From positions 1-25,240 of IMG/VR virus record IMGVR_UViG_3300027659_000190: DNA of 25,240 nt; one strand, given 5' to 3'. The position numbers and the translations under genes are program-made. The notes beneath the pieces were generated by a model, which searched no databases, was not told where the DNA came from, and was given only the letters and a program-made list of their open reading frames with translations. Below, piece after piece: positions 8,351 through 15,628 of this stretch; the stretch's first letter is position 1, and every line of letters starts with the position of its first letter. The stretch comes from a virus.

Positions 8351-9040
8351 TGTCTGATTTATCTTTATAGAATGAAGCGGTATTCAAAAACTCCGTTACA
8401 TTCATATCGAAGTAAAAATCCCACTTAGTTCTGTCATTGTTTGCCATGTCATTTATCGTTGCAATCCAACCATATCTTTGATAGAACTCATTTGCTTCTC
8501 CGCCTCCGCCCCCAAATAGGTTAGCATATTGGTTACTAATGCCTCGTAGTACTTGCAAAAAAAAAGCATGATTGGGTATGCGGTGCTAATTTTCATTTGA
8601 TTGTAGAATAAGTCTGCAATCTCTTTATGCTTATCACCATTGTACTTTTTCTCCTTGCCCCACCAAGTTCTTTCCACTACCAATGCAGCCAGAATGTTAT
8701 GGATGTTATGAATTATTTTATCCTGCTCTTTGCAAAAATGCGTTGCATCAATGTATTGGGCAGCGGTCAAATCTTGCTGCCTCCACTTTACAATAAACCT
8801 CTTGCCGCCCAGTTTGAACTTTAACTTTATTTTTTGGTCAGGTTGCATAGCCTCAATCTGGTCAAGTCCTTTTAACCTTGCTAACAAATCGCCAATCGGC
8901 AATGATTCAACTTCATCCACATCCTTGCCCTCGATTTCAGCCAACATCTTGACCTTCCTCATGATAGGGTCAGTTTCCAAGTCGGCAATGGTTTTGCATC
9001 TTAGGAATTGCTTAATAGTCAGTTCGGAGTAATTCTTCAT
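8322..9040 (-). CDS. Tail assembly chaperone, -1 frameshift product (gpGT-like)
   Basis: If ribosomes slip by -1 on the T TTT TTT heptamer, residues 1-161 are joined to a 78-residue extension starting LQVLRGISNQYANLF, giving 239 aa and a stop at 8322-8324. The extension has no ATG start near its beginning, only the TTG at 8556-8558 that lies in the slip site itself. It codes for a sensible sequence with a GGGGGE hinge followed by an aromatic-rich helix (FYQRYGWIATINDMA). This mirrors lambda gpG/gpGT, where the T part recruits tail tube proteins. Frame arithmetic: the zero frame reads CTT-TTT-TTT-TGC and the shifted frame reads TTT-TTT-TTG-CAA, a -1 change. The extension overlaps the start of the gp10-like gene by 29 bases. 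Confidence 0.7.
8453..9040 (-). CDS. Tail assembly chaperone, zero-frame product (gpG-like)
   Basis: This 195-aa protein is mostly helical (LTIKQFLRCKTIADLETDPI; DLLARLKGLDQIE) and has the size, charge and position of a tail assembly chaperone that keeps the tape measure soluble. Near its end, codons 159-161 are CTT TTT TTT within a run of nine T on the coding strand (8557-8565), giving a T TTT TTT slippery heptamer. After the slip site the zero frame continues for 34 residues and stops at 8453. Unusually, the gene lies immediately after the large terminase and is separated from the tape measure by three genes. The family assignment rests on composition and the frameshift architecture. Confidence 0.7.
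   Translation of the reverse strand: MKNYSELTIKQFLRCKTIADLETDPIMRKVKMLAEIEGKDVDEVESLPIGDLLARLKGLDQIEAMQPDQKIKLKFKLGGKRFIVKWRQQDLTAAQYIDATHFCKEQDKIIHNIHNILAALVVERTWWGKEKKYNGDKHKEIADLFYNQMKISTAYPIMLFFCKYYEALVTNMLTYLGAEAEKQMSSIKDMVGLQR
8557..8566 (-). promoter_or_regulatory. Programmed -1 frameshift slippery site
   Basis: The minus strand reads C followed by nine T. In the chaperone frame it is CTT TTT TTT TGC, so a canonical X-XXY-YYZ heptamer with all T is present. Slipping moves translation into the open -1 frame that extends to 8322. No downstream pseudoknot was established by eye. Confidence 0.7.
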
Positions 9041-9063
9041 CTTTAATAAATAGAATTTAAGGG

Positions 9064-10239
9064 TTAAATTGTTATGGTCGAATACTTGCCAGATGGTCGG
9101 TTGTTTAGCTTATTCAGTCCTACATATCGCAGACTATCAATAGCGTGATTCATATAGTCAATGGGTTTGCCGGTATATGTTCCTGTATTGTCCTTATCCC
9201 ATGTGTAGGCTCGTAGTTCTTTGATTAAGTTGGTACTTCGTTTGGTTACCATTAACTTATATCGCTTCAATATATCAATGCCTATCTTGATTGAGTCAGG
9301 ACCTTTGATTGCAGGATGCACATTGAAACCTTGCAGCCTTAGTTCCTCAATCGACTTTGGCTCTGCACTATCGCAAACTAATTCTTTGCGTTCAAAGTTT
9401 ATGGATTTGAGAAAATTGCCTATATCATTATTGGTCATGTTTGTTCGGTATAGCACCTCATCAATCCATATCTTGCCATCTTGTTTATAGACTGCCACCA
9501 ATGTGGTAGGGTCATTTGTAAACCCGAAGTCCATTCCGTGTGCTATCAGTTGTGCCTCATTCGGTATTGAATCTACCTGTTCCCAATCTTCAAACACTAC
9601 ACCTTGCAGGCTGCCTATCTCACCTAACCCATAAACCTTCCACCAATTTGCCCAATAGGTTGATGTGGCTGCTTTCTTTTCTGCTGCCTCAATATCCGCT
9701 ACAATAGTTGCCGGCAATGCCTCATTGTCTTTATAAGTCAATACAATAAGTTCAGCATCGGATTCTTTCAATACTTCAGTATGCGCCCAGAACTCATGCG
9801 TTGGGTTAAAGTCAATCCATATTTCACCACTTGTCCTGATGGCTAACTGATAGTAAGATTCAAAGTCGATATTATTTGCTTCATTGATATATAACATATT
9901 GCGCCTTGCACCTCGCAATTTGCTTTCCTGTTCGGCACTAAAAAACTCAATGTAGCTGCCATTGGCAAAACTATAAGTTAACAATGACCGATTCCAGTTG
10001 TTCTCAAAGTATCGGCCTGTTTGTTCCATGATTTTTAGAAAGTCCTTCATTGCGCCCCTGCGAAGGTGAGGGATAGTTTCAGACACAACCGATATTTCTA
10101 ATCTCGGTGTCTTTGCTGCCCTGTCAATTAATATGGGCAGAATCCCGAATGTCTTTCCTGCCGATGTTCCGCCTTGTACTATTTTCTTTCGGGCCTTGAG
10201 TTGAAGTAGTTTGTTTATTGCAGTTGTGCGCCTAAACAT
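9064..10239 (-). CDS. terL: Terminase large subunit
   Basis: This 391-aa protein is the packaging motor ATPase and headful/cos nuclease. Walker A is GGTSAGKT at residues 23-30. The Walker B strand LYINEAN (about 116-122) carries Asn-Glu instead of the common Asp-Glu, and the coupling motif is DFNPTHEFW near 143-151. The RNase-H-like nuclease has MDFGFTNDPT (Asp237), VCDSAEPKS (Asp290) and NHAIDSLRY (Asp368), the three acidic metal ligands. The start overlaps the small subunit by 8 bases. At 391 residues it is slightly short for the family, but no motif is missing. It is followed not by a portal gene, as is usual, but by the tail chaperone. Confidence 0.95.
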   Translation of the reverse strand: MFRRTTAINKLLQLKARKKIVQGGTSAGKTFGILPILIDRAAKTPRLEISVVSETIPHLRRGAMKDFLKIMEQTGRYFENNWNRSLLTYSFANGSYIEFFSAEQESKLRGARRNMLYINEANNIDFESYYQLAIRTSGEIWIDFNPTHEFWAHTEVLKESDAELIVLTYKDNEALPATIVADIEAAEKKAATSTYWANWWKVYGLGEIGSLQGVVFEDWEQVDSIPNEAQLIAHGMDFGFTNDPTTLVAVYKQDGKIWIDEVLYRTNMTNNDIGNFLKSINFERKELVCDSAEPKSIEELRLQGFNVHPAIKGPDSIKIGIDILKRYKLMVTKRSTNLIKELRAYTWDKDNTGTYTGKPIDYMNHAIDSLRYVGLNKLNNRPSGKYSTITI

Positions 10240-10639
10240 TGTCCGGGAATAGTGGTTGCTCTTTTACAACCATTTCACTTTTATCGGTAAGTCCATTTAG
10301 CCTTTGAGTTATGCTCGGATTGTACTGACCAACCATGCCTCCTGTTATTTGGTCTTCCCTGATGGTTTTCCTTATGTGCGAACAGATAGCTACAAAATCA
10401 CTATACCTATTATCTAAATTTGCAAAATAATGGCTTAAATCGCTTATAATTTTGTTCCTAAAACAATATAGTTCAAAACCCTCCATTGTTAATGGTGGCT
10501 CAAGTAACTCATAGTCTTTTTTTCCATCCTTGCCTACAAAGACCATTTTCTTGCGTGGTTTACTTTTGGTTTCTTTAACGTATGCTTCAAAGTATTCCCA
10601 CATTTTTTCGGGTGATTCTATGTATTTATGTATTCCCAT
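10232..10639 (-). CDS. Terminase small subunit (gp3-like DNA-packaging protein)
   Basis: This 135-aa protein recognises phage DNA for packaging. The pattern begins with a helix (YIESPEKMWEYFEAYVKETK) and continues with PPLTMEGFELYCFRNKI, where helix-turn-helix binding is expected. It ends with GGMVGQYNPSITQRLNGLTD, close to the G-L/V-(Y)-N-x-x-I-x-x-R-L-x-G-L-x-D tail of the GP3-package family that is common in Bacteroidetes phages. It overlaps the large subunit by 8 bases and the upstream methyltransferase gene by 14 bases. Confidence 0.8.
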   Translation of the reverse strand: MGIHKYIESPEKMWEYFEAYVKETKSKPRKKMVFVGKDGKKDYELLEPPLTMEGFELYCFRNKIISDLSHYFANLDNRYSDFVAICSHIRKTIREDQITGGMVGQYNPSITQRLNGLTDKSEMVVKEQPLFPDNV

Positions 10640-11336
10640 TTTTCCTCCTCCAGATTCTGTTGTGTACTATGTTAAAATAATATTCAAAGTTCGGGTTTTC
10701 TGTGAATGGTGGCAAATACTCATCGACTGCTCGGCTAACAGGCTCAATGCCTTTAAAGAATCCGAATGGCATATTGAACTTATCAGCGCAGTCATCAATG
10801 ACTAACCACTTCTTTGCCAAATGTGCATAGGCTTGTAAGTCTGAAGTGATTACATCGTAAGTATGGCCTCCGTCAATATAGACAATATCAAATTTATCTT
10901 TCTGAATAAAGTCTATAATTGCAGGCTCGGTACTTAAACCTTTAACAATAACAGGTTGTTCAAGTTCAAACATCGTATGCAGGAATTTAATGTCATTCTC
11001 ATAGTCTGACTGCCAATGCCCATCCGTGTCATCCAATGGTGTAACTCCTACAATGTTAACTTGTTTGCCTTTTTGATTTGCCAGTTCACGAATCAATGCA
11101 AGTGTCTGACCTCTGAATACCCCTATTTCTAAGAATGAGAATTTTTTGGGCATCGTGTCAATGATGAGATTCCACATTTGATAAAATGCACGTTCACCGA
11201 AGCCGAATGCGTTTTGCTCTACAAAATCCCTCAAGTCTTTTAATCTTGGGTTTGCATTTACGGCAGCATTAAATTGTTCAACTATTTGTTGATTCCATTC
11301 TTGCGTGTCTTGATATGTTTGTTTTATCTTATCCAT
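10626..11336 (-). CDS. Class I SAM-dependent methyltransferase of the glycan cassette
   Basis: This 236-aa protein has a Rossmann methyltransferase core. Motif I is FLEIGVFRGQT (69-78), motif II lies near VNIVGVTPLDD, a DIVYIDGGHTYD block is at 150-161, and LVIDDCAD follows at the metal or substrate site. This layout resembles the Methyltransf_24 / macrocin O-methyltransferase group, whose members often modify sugars. Three glycosyltransferase genes lie just upstream in the same operon with 4-13 base overlaps or close spacing, so O-methylation of a phage-borne glycan is the likely job. An amino-acid or small-molecule substrate cannot be excluded. Confidence 0.7.
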   Translation of the reverse strand: MDKIKQTYQDTQEWNQQIVEQFNAAVNANPRLKDLRDFVEQNAFGFGERAFYQMWNLIIDTMPKKFSFLEIGVFRGQTLALIRELANQKGKQVNIVGVTPLDDTDGHWQSDYENDIKFLHTMFELEQPVIVKGLSTEPAIIDFIQKDKFDIVYIDGGHTYDVITSDLQAYAHLAKKWLVIDDCADKFNMPFGFFKGIEPVSRAVDEYLPPFTENPNFEYYFNIVHNRIWRRKNGNT

Positions 11337-11944
11337 TCCATATTTGCTTTGCCGTTCCCATGTATAAATATAGGCATATTTCCATAATTTGTTAGGAATG
11401 TGCCATCTATAAATGAGTAGTCATTGTCTGTTAATCCACATAAAGTTTGAAATGCTAACCGCTTGGTATCAATAGCAAGGTTGTTATCCAATACTTTTTT
11501 GGTTAGCCACCTCTGGTCATCATCAGTTTCCTGTGGTGGGTCTGACTGATACATATTGCAAAATAGTTCTTTGGTCATGTAATACGTTCCAGAGTTTACA
11601 AATCTATACTTGTCAATGTTTGGGTTTATTTTTTCGTATGCCTCATATCTTTCCAACATTGCTACATCAGGCCAACAATTTACCTCCGAAGATATTAAGG
11701 CAGGTTTGCCATTTACTATTTCAATCAACTGCTCTGGTGTTCCTTTAACCACAACATCGTAAGCATCAGCAAATACAAAGTCGTGTATATCTGTGGTTGT
11801 TAGGTATTCATATAGCTTTACAAGTTTAGTTCCAAACCCCCTCCATGATGTTCTTATAGGTGTATATTCCCATCCAAACTTATTGGCAGATTCTTCTAAC
11901 ATCTTTGCCCTATTATAGTCATCGCATACTGTTATGAGTTTCAT
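11324..11944 (-). CDS. PLOD/procollagen-like glycosyltransferase
   Basis: This 206-aa protein resembles the glycosyltransferase domain of lysyl hydroxylase (PLOD/LH3) and related viral enzymes. It opens with a beta strand (MKLITVCDDYNRAKML) and has FADAYDVVV at 58-66 as the nucleotide-sugar/metal DxxD site. SSEVNCWPD follows at 85-93, YRFVNSGTYYMT at 113-124, a second acidic cluster TDDDQRW at 140-146, and IFIHGNGKA near the C-terminus as the metal-binding His. The enzyme is predicted to move a hexose from a UDP-sugar to a protein or glycan in the cytosol. It overlaps the GT2 gene by ATGA (11941-11944) and the methyltransferase by 13 bases. Confidence 0.75.
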   Translation of the reverse strand: MKLITVCDDYNRAKMLEESANKFGWEYTPIRTSWRGFGTKLVKLYEYLTTTDIHDFVFADAYDVVVKGTPEQLIEIVNGKPALISSEVNCWPDVAMLERYEAYEKINPNIDKYRFVNSGTYYMTKELFCNMYQSDPPQETDDDQRWLTKKVLDNNLAIDTKRLAFQTLCGLTDNDYSFIDGTFLTNYGNMPIFIHGNGKANMEWIR

Positions 11945-12690
11945 ATTGCCACAAAAGGGTTAAGCCTGCCCATTAATATATCATCCTTTAATCGGTTAAA
12001 CTCTGCCATATCATTTCCTGCAAGTCTTTCCTTTTCTTTTTGATATGGATTCTCGCCTGTGTCGATATGGTCAATCTCAATATGTGGCAAGAAGCTATTG
12101 CGGAATCCCGATACTTTGCACCTAACCGCAGCAAGTGTGTCATCAAATCCATAAATGCCCGGTTGCATCATTCCACCAATCTTATCAATTAATCGATAGT
12201 TATACATTTGGCAAGTGCCTATAACGTGAGCCACATCTTCAACTATTATCCATCGTTGACCTTTGTAGTGTGGAAGCATCCGCAGTTCTGACTTATACAT
12301 ATCATTTCGGAATGGGTTTTCCATTAGGTCTTTTCTTTTCAATCCAAGTATGCCGATTAATGGGTCTCGTTCAATAGCCTCCTCCATTTCATCAACCCAG
12401 TTGATATAGTTAATGTCAACATCGTTGTCCATCTTTATCAGATGTTGTTTTGGCTCTTTCTTTGCCCATGCCTGATTGATTGCCTTTGCAGTGCCTACAT
12501 TCTCGTTGTTGGTTATAACCTCAAATGGGCAAGCCTTTAGCAATTCTTTGGTTTCCTCGCATGAAGCATTGTCCACAATTATAATTCTGTGGTCGGTAAC
12601 TGTATGCTCTAAGCATTGCAGAGTTACTTGAGTATATTTACTTCTTTGATTTTCTTCGGTGTCGAACACCGCCATTGCTATCAGGCTCAT
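11941..12690 (-). CDS. GT2-family glycosyltransferase
   Basis: This 249-aa protein has a GT-A fold. The first strand is followed by RIIIVDNASCEET (VDNAS at 39-43), then NNENVGTAKAIN (61-72), the typical N-x-G-x-A-x-A-x-N pattern of rhamnosyl-type GT2 enzymes, and MDNDVDI (87-93) as the DxD metal site. Later GFDDTLAAVRC may be the acceptor/catalytic acidic loop. It lacks a membrane segment, so it should be cytosolic and act on a protein or on a soluble acceptor. Its first 53 bases overlap the end of the zinc-knuckle-like gene, a long overlap; an internal ATG at codon 6 would shorten it only slightly. Confidence 0.8.
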   Translation of the reverse strand: MSLIAMAVFDTEENQRSKYTQVTLQCLEHTVTDHRIIIVDNASCEETKELLKACPFEVITNNENVGTAKAINQAWAKKEPKQHLIKMDNDVDINYINWVDEMEEAIERDPLIGILGLKRKDLMENPFRNDMYKSELRMLPHYKGQRWIIVEDVAHVIGTCQMYNYRLIDKIGGMMQPGIYGFDDTLAAVRCKVSGFRNSFLPHIEIDHIDTGENPYQKEKERLAGNDMAEFNRLKDDILMGRLNPFVAI

Positions 12691-12952
12691 TTTGAATTGG
12701 GTTTATTGGGTTTTCTGCTTCATATTTATTTAGGAATCGCAACATATTCTTAAGGGTTTCCAAGTTGCAACCCGGACAAGTGCCGGGCCTTATGCCTGTG
12801 ATTTCAAGTATCAACTCCCTTAATCTCAATAGCTGCTCTGTCTTGCCTATCCATTCGGAGTTAGATTCAAATATCTGTAATAACTCTTTAAGCGTATGCC
12901 TATGTCCTGTGTCGGCGCATAGGTCTGCATATATGTCTTTATAGGTTCTCAT
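12638..12952 (-). CDS. Small protein with CPGC zinc-knuckle-like motif
   Basis: This 104-aa protein of unknown role has a helical N-terminal part (LKELLQIFESNSEWIGKTEQ), then GTCPGCNLETL (a lone CxxC), and a basic C-terminus (RHRRKSKK). A single CxxC could bind zinc only as a dimer or with two His. It lies inside the glycan cassette, overlapping the membrane-protein gene by ATGA (12949-12952) and the GT2 gene by 53 bases. Nothing in the sequence shows enzymatic function. Its place next to the small membrane protein suggests that the two act together. Confidence 0.6.
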   Translation of the reverse strand: MRTYKDIYADLCADTGHRHTLKELLQIFESNSEWIGKTEQLLRLRELILEITGIRPGTCPGCNLETLKNMLRFLNKYEAENPINPIQNEPDSNGGVRHRRKSKK

Positions 12953-13200
12953 ATCTTAAATAAGAATCGTTTTGCTACCATACCCAAATAAACTGCATAC
13001 CCACCATAACTCAATATGGTGATAAGGTCTTTTAGTTCTGGCAAATAAATTAAACAGGCCATTGCAATAACTGATGCCCAGAATGATAAGCAAGTGGCAC
13101 AATTAAATGGTTTAAAATCCAACCAATCAGGAATGGATGTTAACGACATAAACACCACAACCAGTAGTGATATGCCAATCATAAGTGTTAATTCAAACAT
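12949..13200 (-). CDS. Small membrane protein with CxxCxxxW motif
   Basis: This 83-aa protein has three hydrophobic segments: about 4-24 (LTLMIGISLLVVVFMSL), 36-54 (CLSFWASVIAMACLIYL) and 60-78. Between the first two lies FNCATCLSFW, a C-x-x-C-x-x-x-W pattern reminiscent of DUF1360-type membrane proteins. It sits between the GT4 gene, overlapping by 13 bases, and the CPGC protein gene. A role in anchoring the glycan enzymes or as a holin is conceivable, but neither is shown by the sequence. Confidence 0.6.
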   Translation of the reverse strand: MFELTLMIGISLLVVVFMSLTSIPDWLDFKPFNCATCLSFWASVIAMACLIYLPELKDLITILSYGGYAVYLGMVAKRFLFKI

Positions 13201-14231
13201 TGTTTATAAATATTAAATCGGGTTTCTGCGATGTGTTTAATCTCATAAGGTTGTACTGACTCATATAACTTCTCGGCAAGGTCTGCAATCATGTTTGGGT
13301 TTTTTACCAACTTAGTCATTTGCTTATACCAATCATTCTTGTGGTTTACCTGCAAACAATTATCAGCTATTATCTCACTATAAGGCCACACATTTGAAAC
13401 AATTGCTGCCTTCTTTTTAAAGCCTGCCTCCAACATCTTGAGGTTTGATTTCATATTGTTAAAGCGGTTGTTCCTTAATGGTATCAATGCCACATCAATA
13501 GCCTCATAGAATAAAGCATATTGGCTAACATCGCAAGCTGCATAGTAACTAAATTGCTCTGGCTTTGCTATACCTTTTGCAGTCAATATCCCTGCCATTG
13601 CCTGACTTGTCATATCCTGCGATTCAAACCCACCATAAACCACTTTAAAATTATCGTGATTCTTATACATACCGAGCAATGATTCAAACATTTCCAACAC
13701 ATCCTCAAAGTGAGTTACTGACCCTGACCAACCAAAACTGGTAACATCTTGTTGCCTGTTATGTATCTTGAATTGTTCTTCGTTTGTGTCTATGCCGTTT
13801 GGTATGATATAAACATTTTTCTGCCCAAGTTCTTTTTTTATAGCATCTGCAAGCAATGAGTGGGTAGTTGTTACTGCTAACGCACCTTTGGCAGCCGTTG
13901 CAATTTGCCCAGAATGATTCATCTTCTTTGCTGCCTGCCTCAAAACGTGCCATTCTGGTATGCGGTAGTCATCATCTAAGTCAAGTATATACGGAACGCC
14001 TGCTTGTTTTAGTTTTAAAATAACCCCTTCCTGATTGCCTGTCTTACTTATGAATCGGTTGGCTACCACCAAATCATGCTCTTGCAGGAAGTCAATCTCT
14101 GCCGTGTCGATTTCGTTTACCTGACTTATCTCAACTCCGTGATTCTTTCCCATATTGCCATGCGGAATCCACAACCTGTGATAGTCTACACCGCTTAATT
14201 TAGGATATTGAGTTATGATTAATACTTTCAT
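13188..14231 (-). CDS. GT4/GT1-family glycosyltransferase
   Basis: This 347-aa protein has a GT-B fold. The N-terminal Rossmann domain starts MKVLIITQYPKLSGVDYHRL, and the linker carries YIIPNGIDTNEE, the hallmark (V/I)-x-x-NG(I/V)D of GT4 enzymes. The C-terminal domain has FGWSGSVTHFED for the donor phosphate and IDVALIPLRNNRFNNMKSNLKMLEAG, the variant of the EX7E region in which the first Glu is replaced, seen also in phage and capsule enzymes. A sugar-nucleotide donor is likely; the sugar cannot be told. It overlaps the sigma-like gene by ATGA-type 4 bases (14228-14231). Confidence 0.8.
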   Translation of the reverse strand: MKVLIITQYPKLSGVDYHRLWIPHGNMGKNHGVEISQVNEIDTAEIDFLQEHDLVVANRFISKTGNQEGVILKLKQAGVPYILDLDDDYRIPEWHVLRQAAKKMNHSGQIATAAKGALAVTTTHSLLADAIKKELGQKNVYIIPNGIDTNEEQFKIHNRQQDVTSFGWSGSVTHFEDVLEMFESLLGMYKNHDNFKVVYGGFESQDMTSQAMAGILTAKGIAKPEQFSYYAACDVSQYALFYEAIDVALIPLRNNRFNNMKSNLKMLEAGFKKKAAIVSNVWPYSEIIADNCLQVNHKNDWYKQMTKLVKNPNMIADLAEKLYESVQPYEIKHIAETRFNIYKQCLN

Positions 14232-14686
14232 TGGAGTTGTTTTATTTTTTCTTTAACCATTCGGAGTGCGGAATAACTTATGCCTGTGGCTCGTTGTACT
14301 TTCTTCATATCGCCTAACTGGTTATATAACAACACAACCCTATTCTCAAACTCGGATAAGTTTAACATAAACCTTTCTGCCTCACGGATAAGATTTTCTT
14401 TTTCCTGCTCACTTGTTTGGAAGGCTTTAACATCAATCTGTGGTTTATGAATGATACTGCCTAACTTTCCTCGCTTGCTGAATATATTAAATGCCACTCG
14501 GTAAAACCAAAAATTTAAGAACTTTAAATCAGGCAACCTATGCTCTGGCATTTCAAGAACTTCAACACATACCTCTTGGAATATATCCTCTGCATAGTTG
14601 GCATTAATTCTCTTGCAGATTTCTCTGAAATTTTTATCAGTTGTTACTCTGTGGATTATCTGCTCTCGGTTGTTCACCGATAACAA
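14228..14686 (-). CDS. Sigma-70-like / late transcription regulator
   Basis: This 152-aa protein resembles a reduced sigma factor. An N-terminal region 2-like block reads NANYAEDIFQEVCVEVLE and FLNFWFYRVAFNIF (core-binding and -10 recognition helices). The C-terminal region 4-like block reads LNLSEFENRVVLLYNQLGDM followed by a helix-turn-helix (VQRATGISYSALRMVKEKI). No ATG is available: the first usable start after the preceding stop is TTG at 14684-14686, with an AAAAAGG sequence about 10 bases before it, or GTG at 14675-14677. It is followed by the glycan, packaging and structural genes, so control of late transcription is plausible. Start choice is uncertain by three codons. Confidence 0.65.
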   Translation of the reverse strand: MLSVNNREQIIHRVTTDKNFREICKRINANYAEDIFQEVCVEVLEMPEHRLPDLKFLNFWFYRVAFNIFSKRGKLGSIIHKPQIDVKAFQTSEQEKENLIREAERFMLNLSEFENRVVLLYNQLGDMKKVQRATGISYSALRMVKEKIKQLQ

Positions 14687-14688
14687 AA

Positions 14689-14943
14689 TTAAAACCTTTT
14701 TCTATTAATCGAAAATAAATACTCCTTTGTTAATAAGTTTTTATGTGCCTTTTCGTGGCATGTTCTACACAATGCAATGAGGTTTACCGGTGCATCTTGT
14801 TCCTCTTTACGTTTGCTGCCAAACTTGGAACGTGGAATAATATGGTGAATATCGTTGGCAAGGGCATTACATACCTCACATCTGATGCGTGTTGATTCAT
14901 CTGCACCTATTGAAGCAAGGTAGTTACGGATGTGCCGTTGCAT
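14689..14943 (-). CDS. HNH endonuclease
   Basis: From the ATG at 14941-14943 this gene gives an 84-aa protein starting MQRHIRNYLASIG. It contains RCEVCN (zinc pair one), DIHHIIPRS (the catalytic His-His), PVNLIALC (the Asn of HNH) and CRTCHEKAH (second zinc pair plus the last His). In-frame ATGs at 14964 and 14985 are also possible, but they enlarge the overlap with the upstream gene from 20 to 41 or 62 bases. HNH proteins of this size next to packaging genes often help terminase cut DNA in cos-type phages. Here the glycan cassette separates it from the terminase, so a homing or general nuclease role is also possible. Confidence 0.8.
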   Translation of the reverse strand: MQRHIRNYLASIGADESTRIRCEVCNALANDIHHIIPRSKFGSKRKEEQDAPVNLIALCRTCHEKAHKNLLTKEYLFSINRKRF

Positions 14944-15628
14944 AGTGTTGTTTAAGCAACTCATTGTAAGCCTCTGCCTCGACATCTTTCTGTTTATTGC
15001 CCATATTTAATTCTTTGATTTCAGATTTAATGCTTCGCACTTCTGATATTAATGATGTCTTGTTTAGTCGAGTGTTCAATTCAGCATCCAATCTTACCTG
15101 CACATATTCGCATACTTGCTGAAACCTCGCAGGAGTTAATTGAATCTTGCCTTGCTTGATTAACTCTTTGCAAACCACATTGCCAAAATCAACAATGCTA
15201 CCAGTTCGTTTATAGTTATCATAGCAGGCTGCAATAGATTTCTCAATTATTGCCTGTTTTTCTTCGTTTGTAGGCTCGATTGTGGGTTTAGGTATATATA
15301 CCTTAGCCTGCTTTGCAATAATTTGTTTATGCTCATTGTATTTGGTCAGGAAAAATACAAAGTTTGAGGTCGACAAACCACCCACAAAATCCCCATATTT
15401 TAACTTAACCCCATTCTGGAATGCCTCTGATACCTCTTTTAAGGTCATATTTGCGAAATCAGTCTTTACGCAATGGGCAAGGTTGCTCACCACAAAATCC
15501 AAATCCTCCTTTGTGGTTTTGAAGTTCATGAATTTATATGCCCATGATACGAGCAGAAGTAGTTGCGGTTTAATGTCTGCTATGGCAATATGCCTGACTG
15601 GGTTGGTGCGGACTATTTCGGTATTCAT
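14924..15628 (-). CDS. Conserved phage protein, replication-associated, unknown function
   Basis: This 234-aa protein is mainly helical. Residues 55-100 hold a compact motif (FANMTLKEVSEAFQNGVKLK and YGDFVGGLSTSNFVFFLTKY) of a kind I recall from proteins next to helicase-loader genes in Bacteroidetes phages. The C-terminal third is charged and probably coiled (SEVRSIKSEIKELNMGNKQK). It overlaps the 84-aa replication protein by 4 bases at its start and the HNH gene at its end. A part in replisome loading is inferred from context only; I do not recognise an ATPase or DNA-binding motif. Confidence 0.6.
   Translation of the reverse strand: MNTEIVRTNPVRHIAIADIKPQLLLLVSWAYKFMNFKTTKEDLDFVVSNLAHCVKTDFANMTLKEVSEAFQNGVKLKYGDFVGGLSTSNFVFFLTKYNEHKQIIAKQAKVYIPKPTIEPTNEEKQAIIEKSIAACYDNYKRTGSIVDFGNVVCKELIKQGKIQLTPARFQQVCEYVQVRLDAELNTRLNKTSLISEVRSIKSEIKELNMGNKQKDVEAEAYNELLKQHYATAHP

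Noticed and set aside
13759-13953. 64-codon minus-strand frame within the GT4 gene
   Set aside because: It lies wholly inside the GT4 coding sequence in another frame and shows no recognisable motif.
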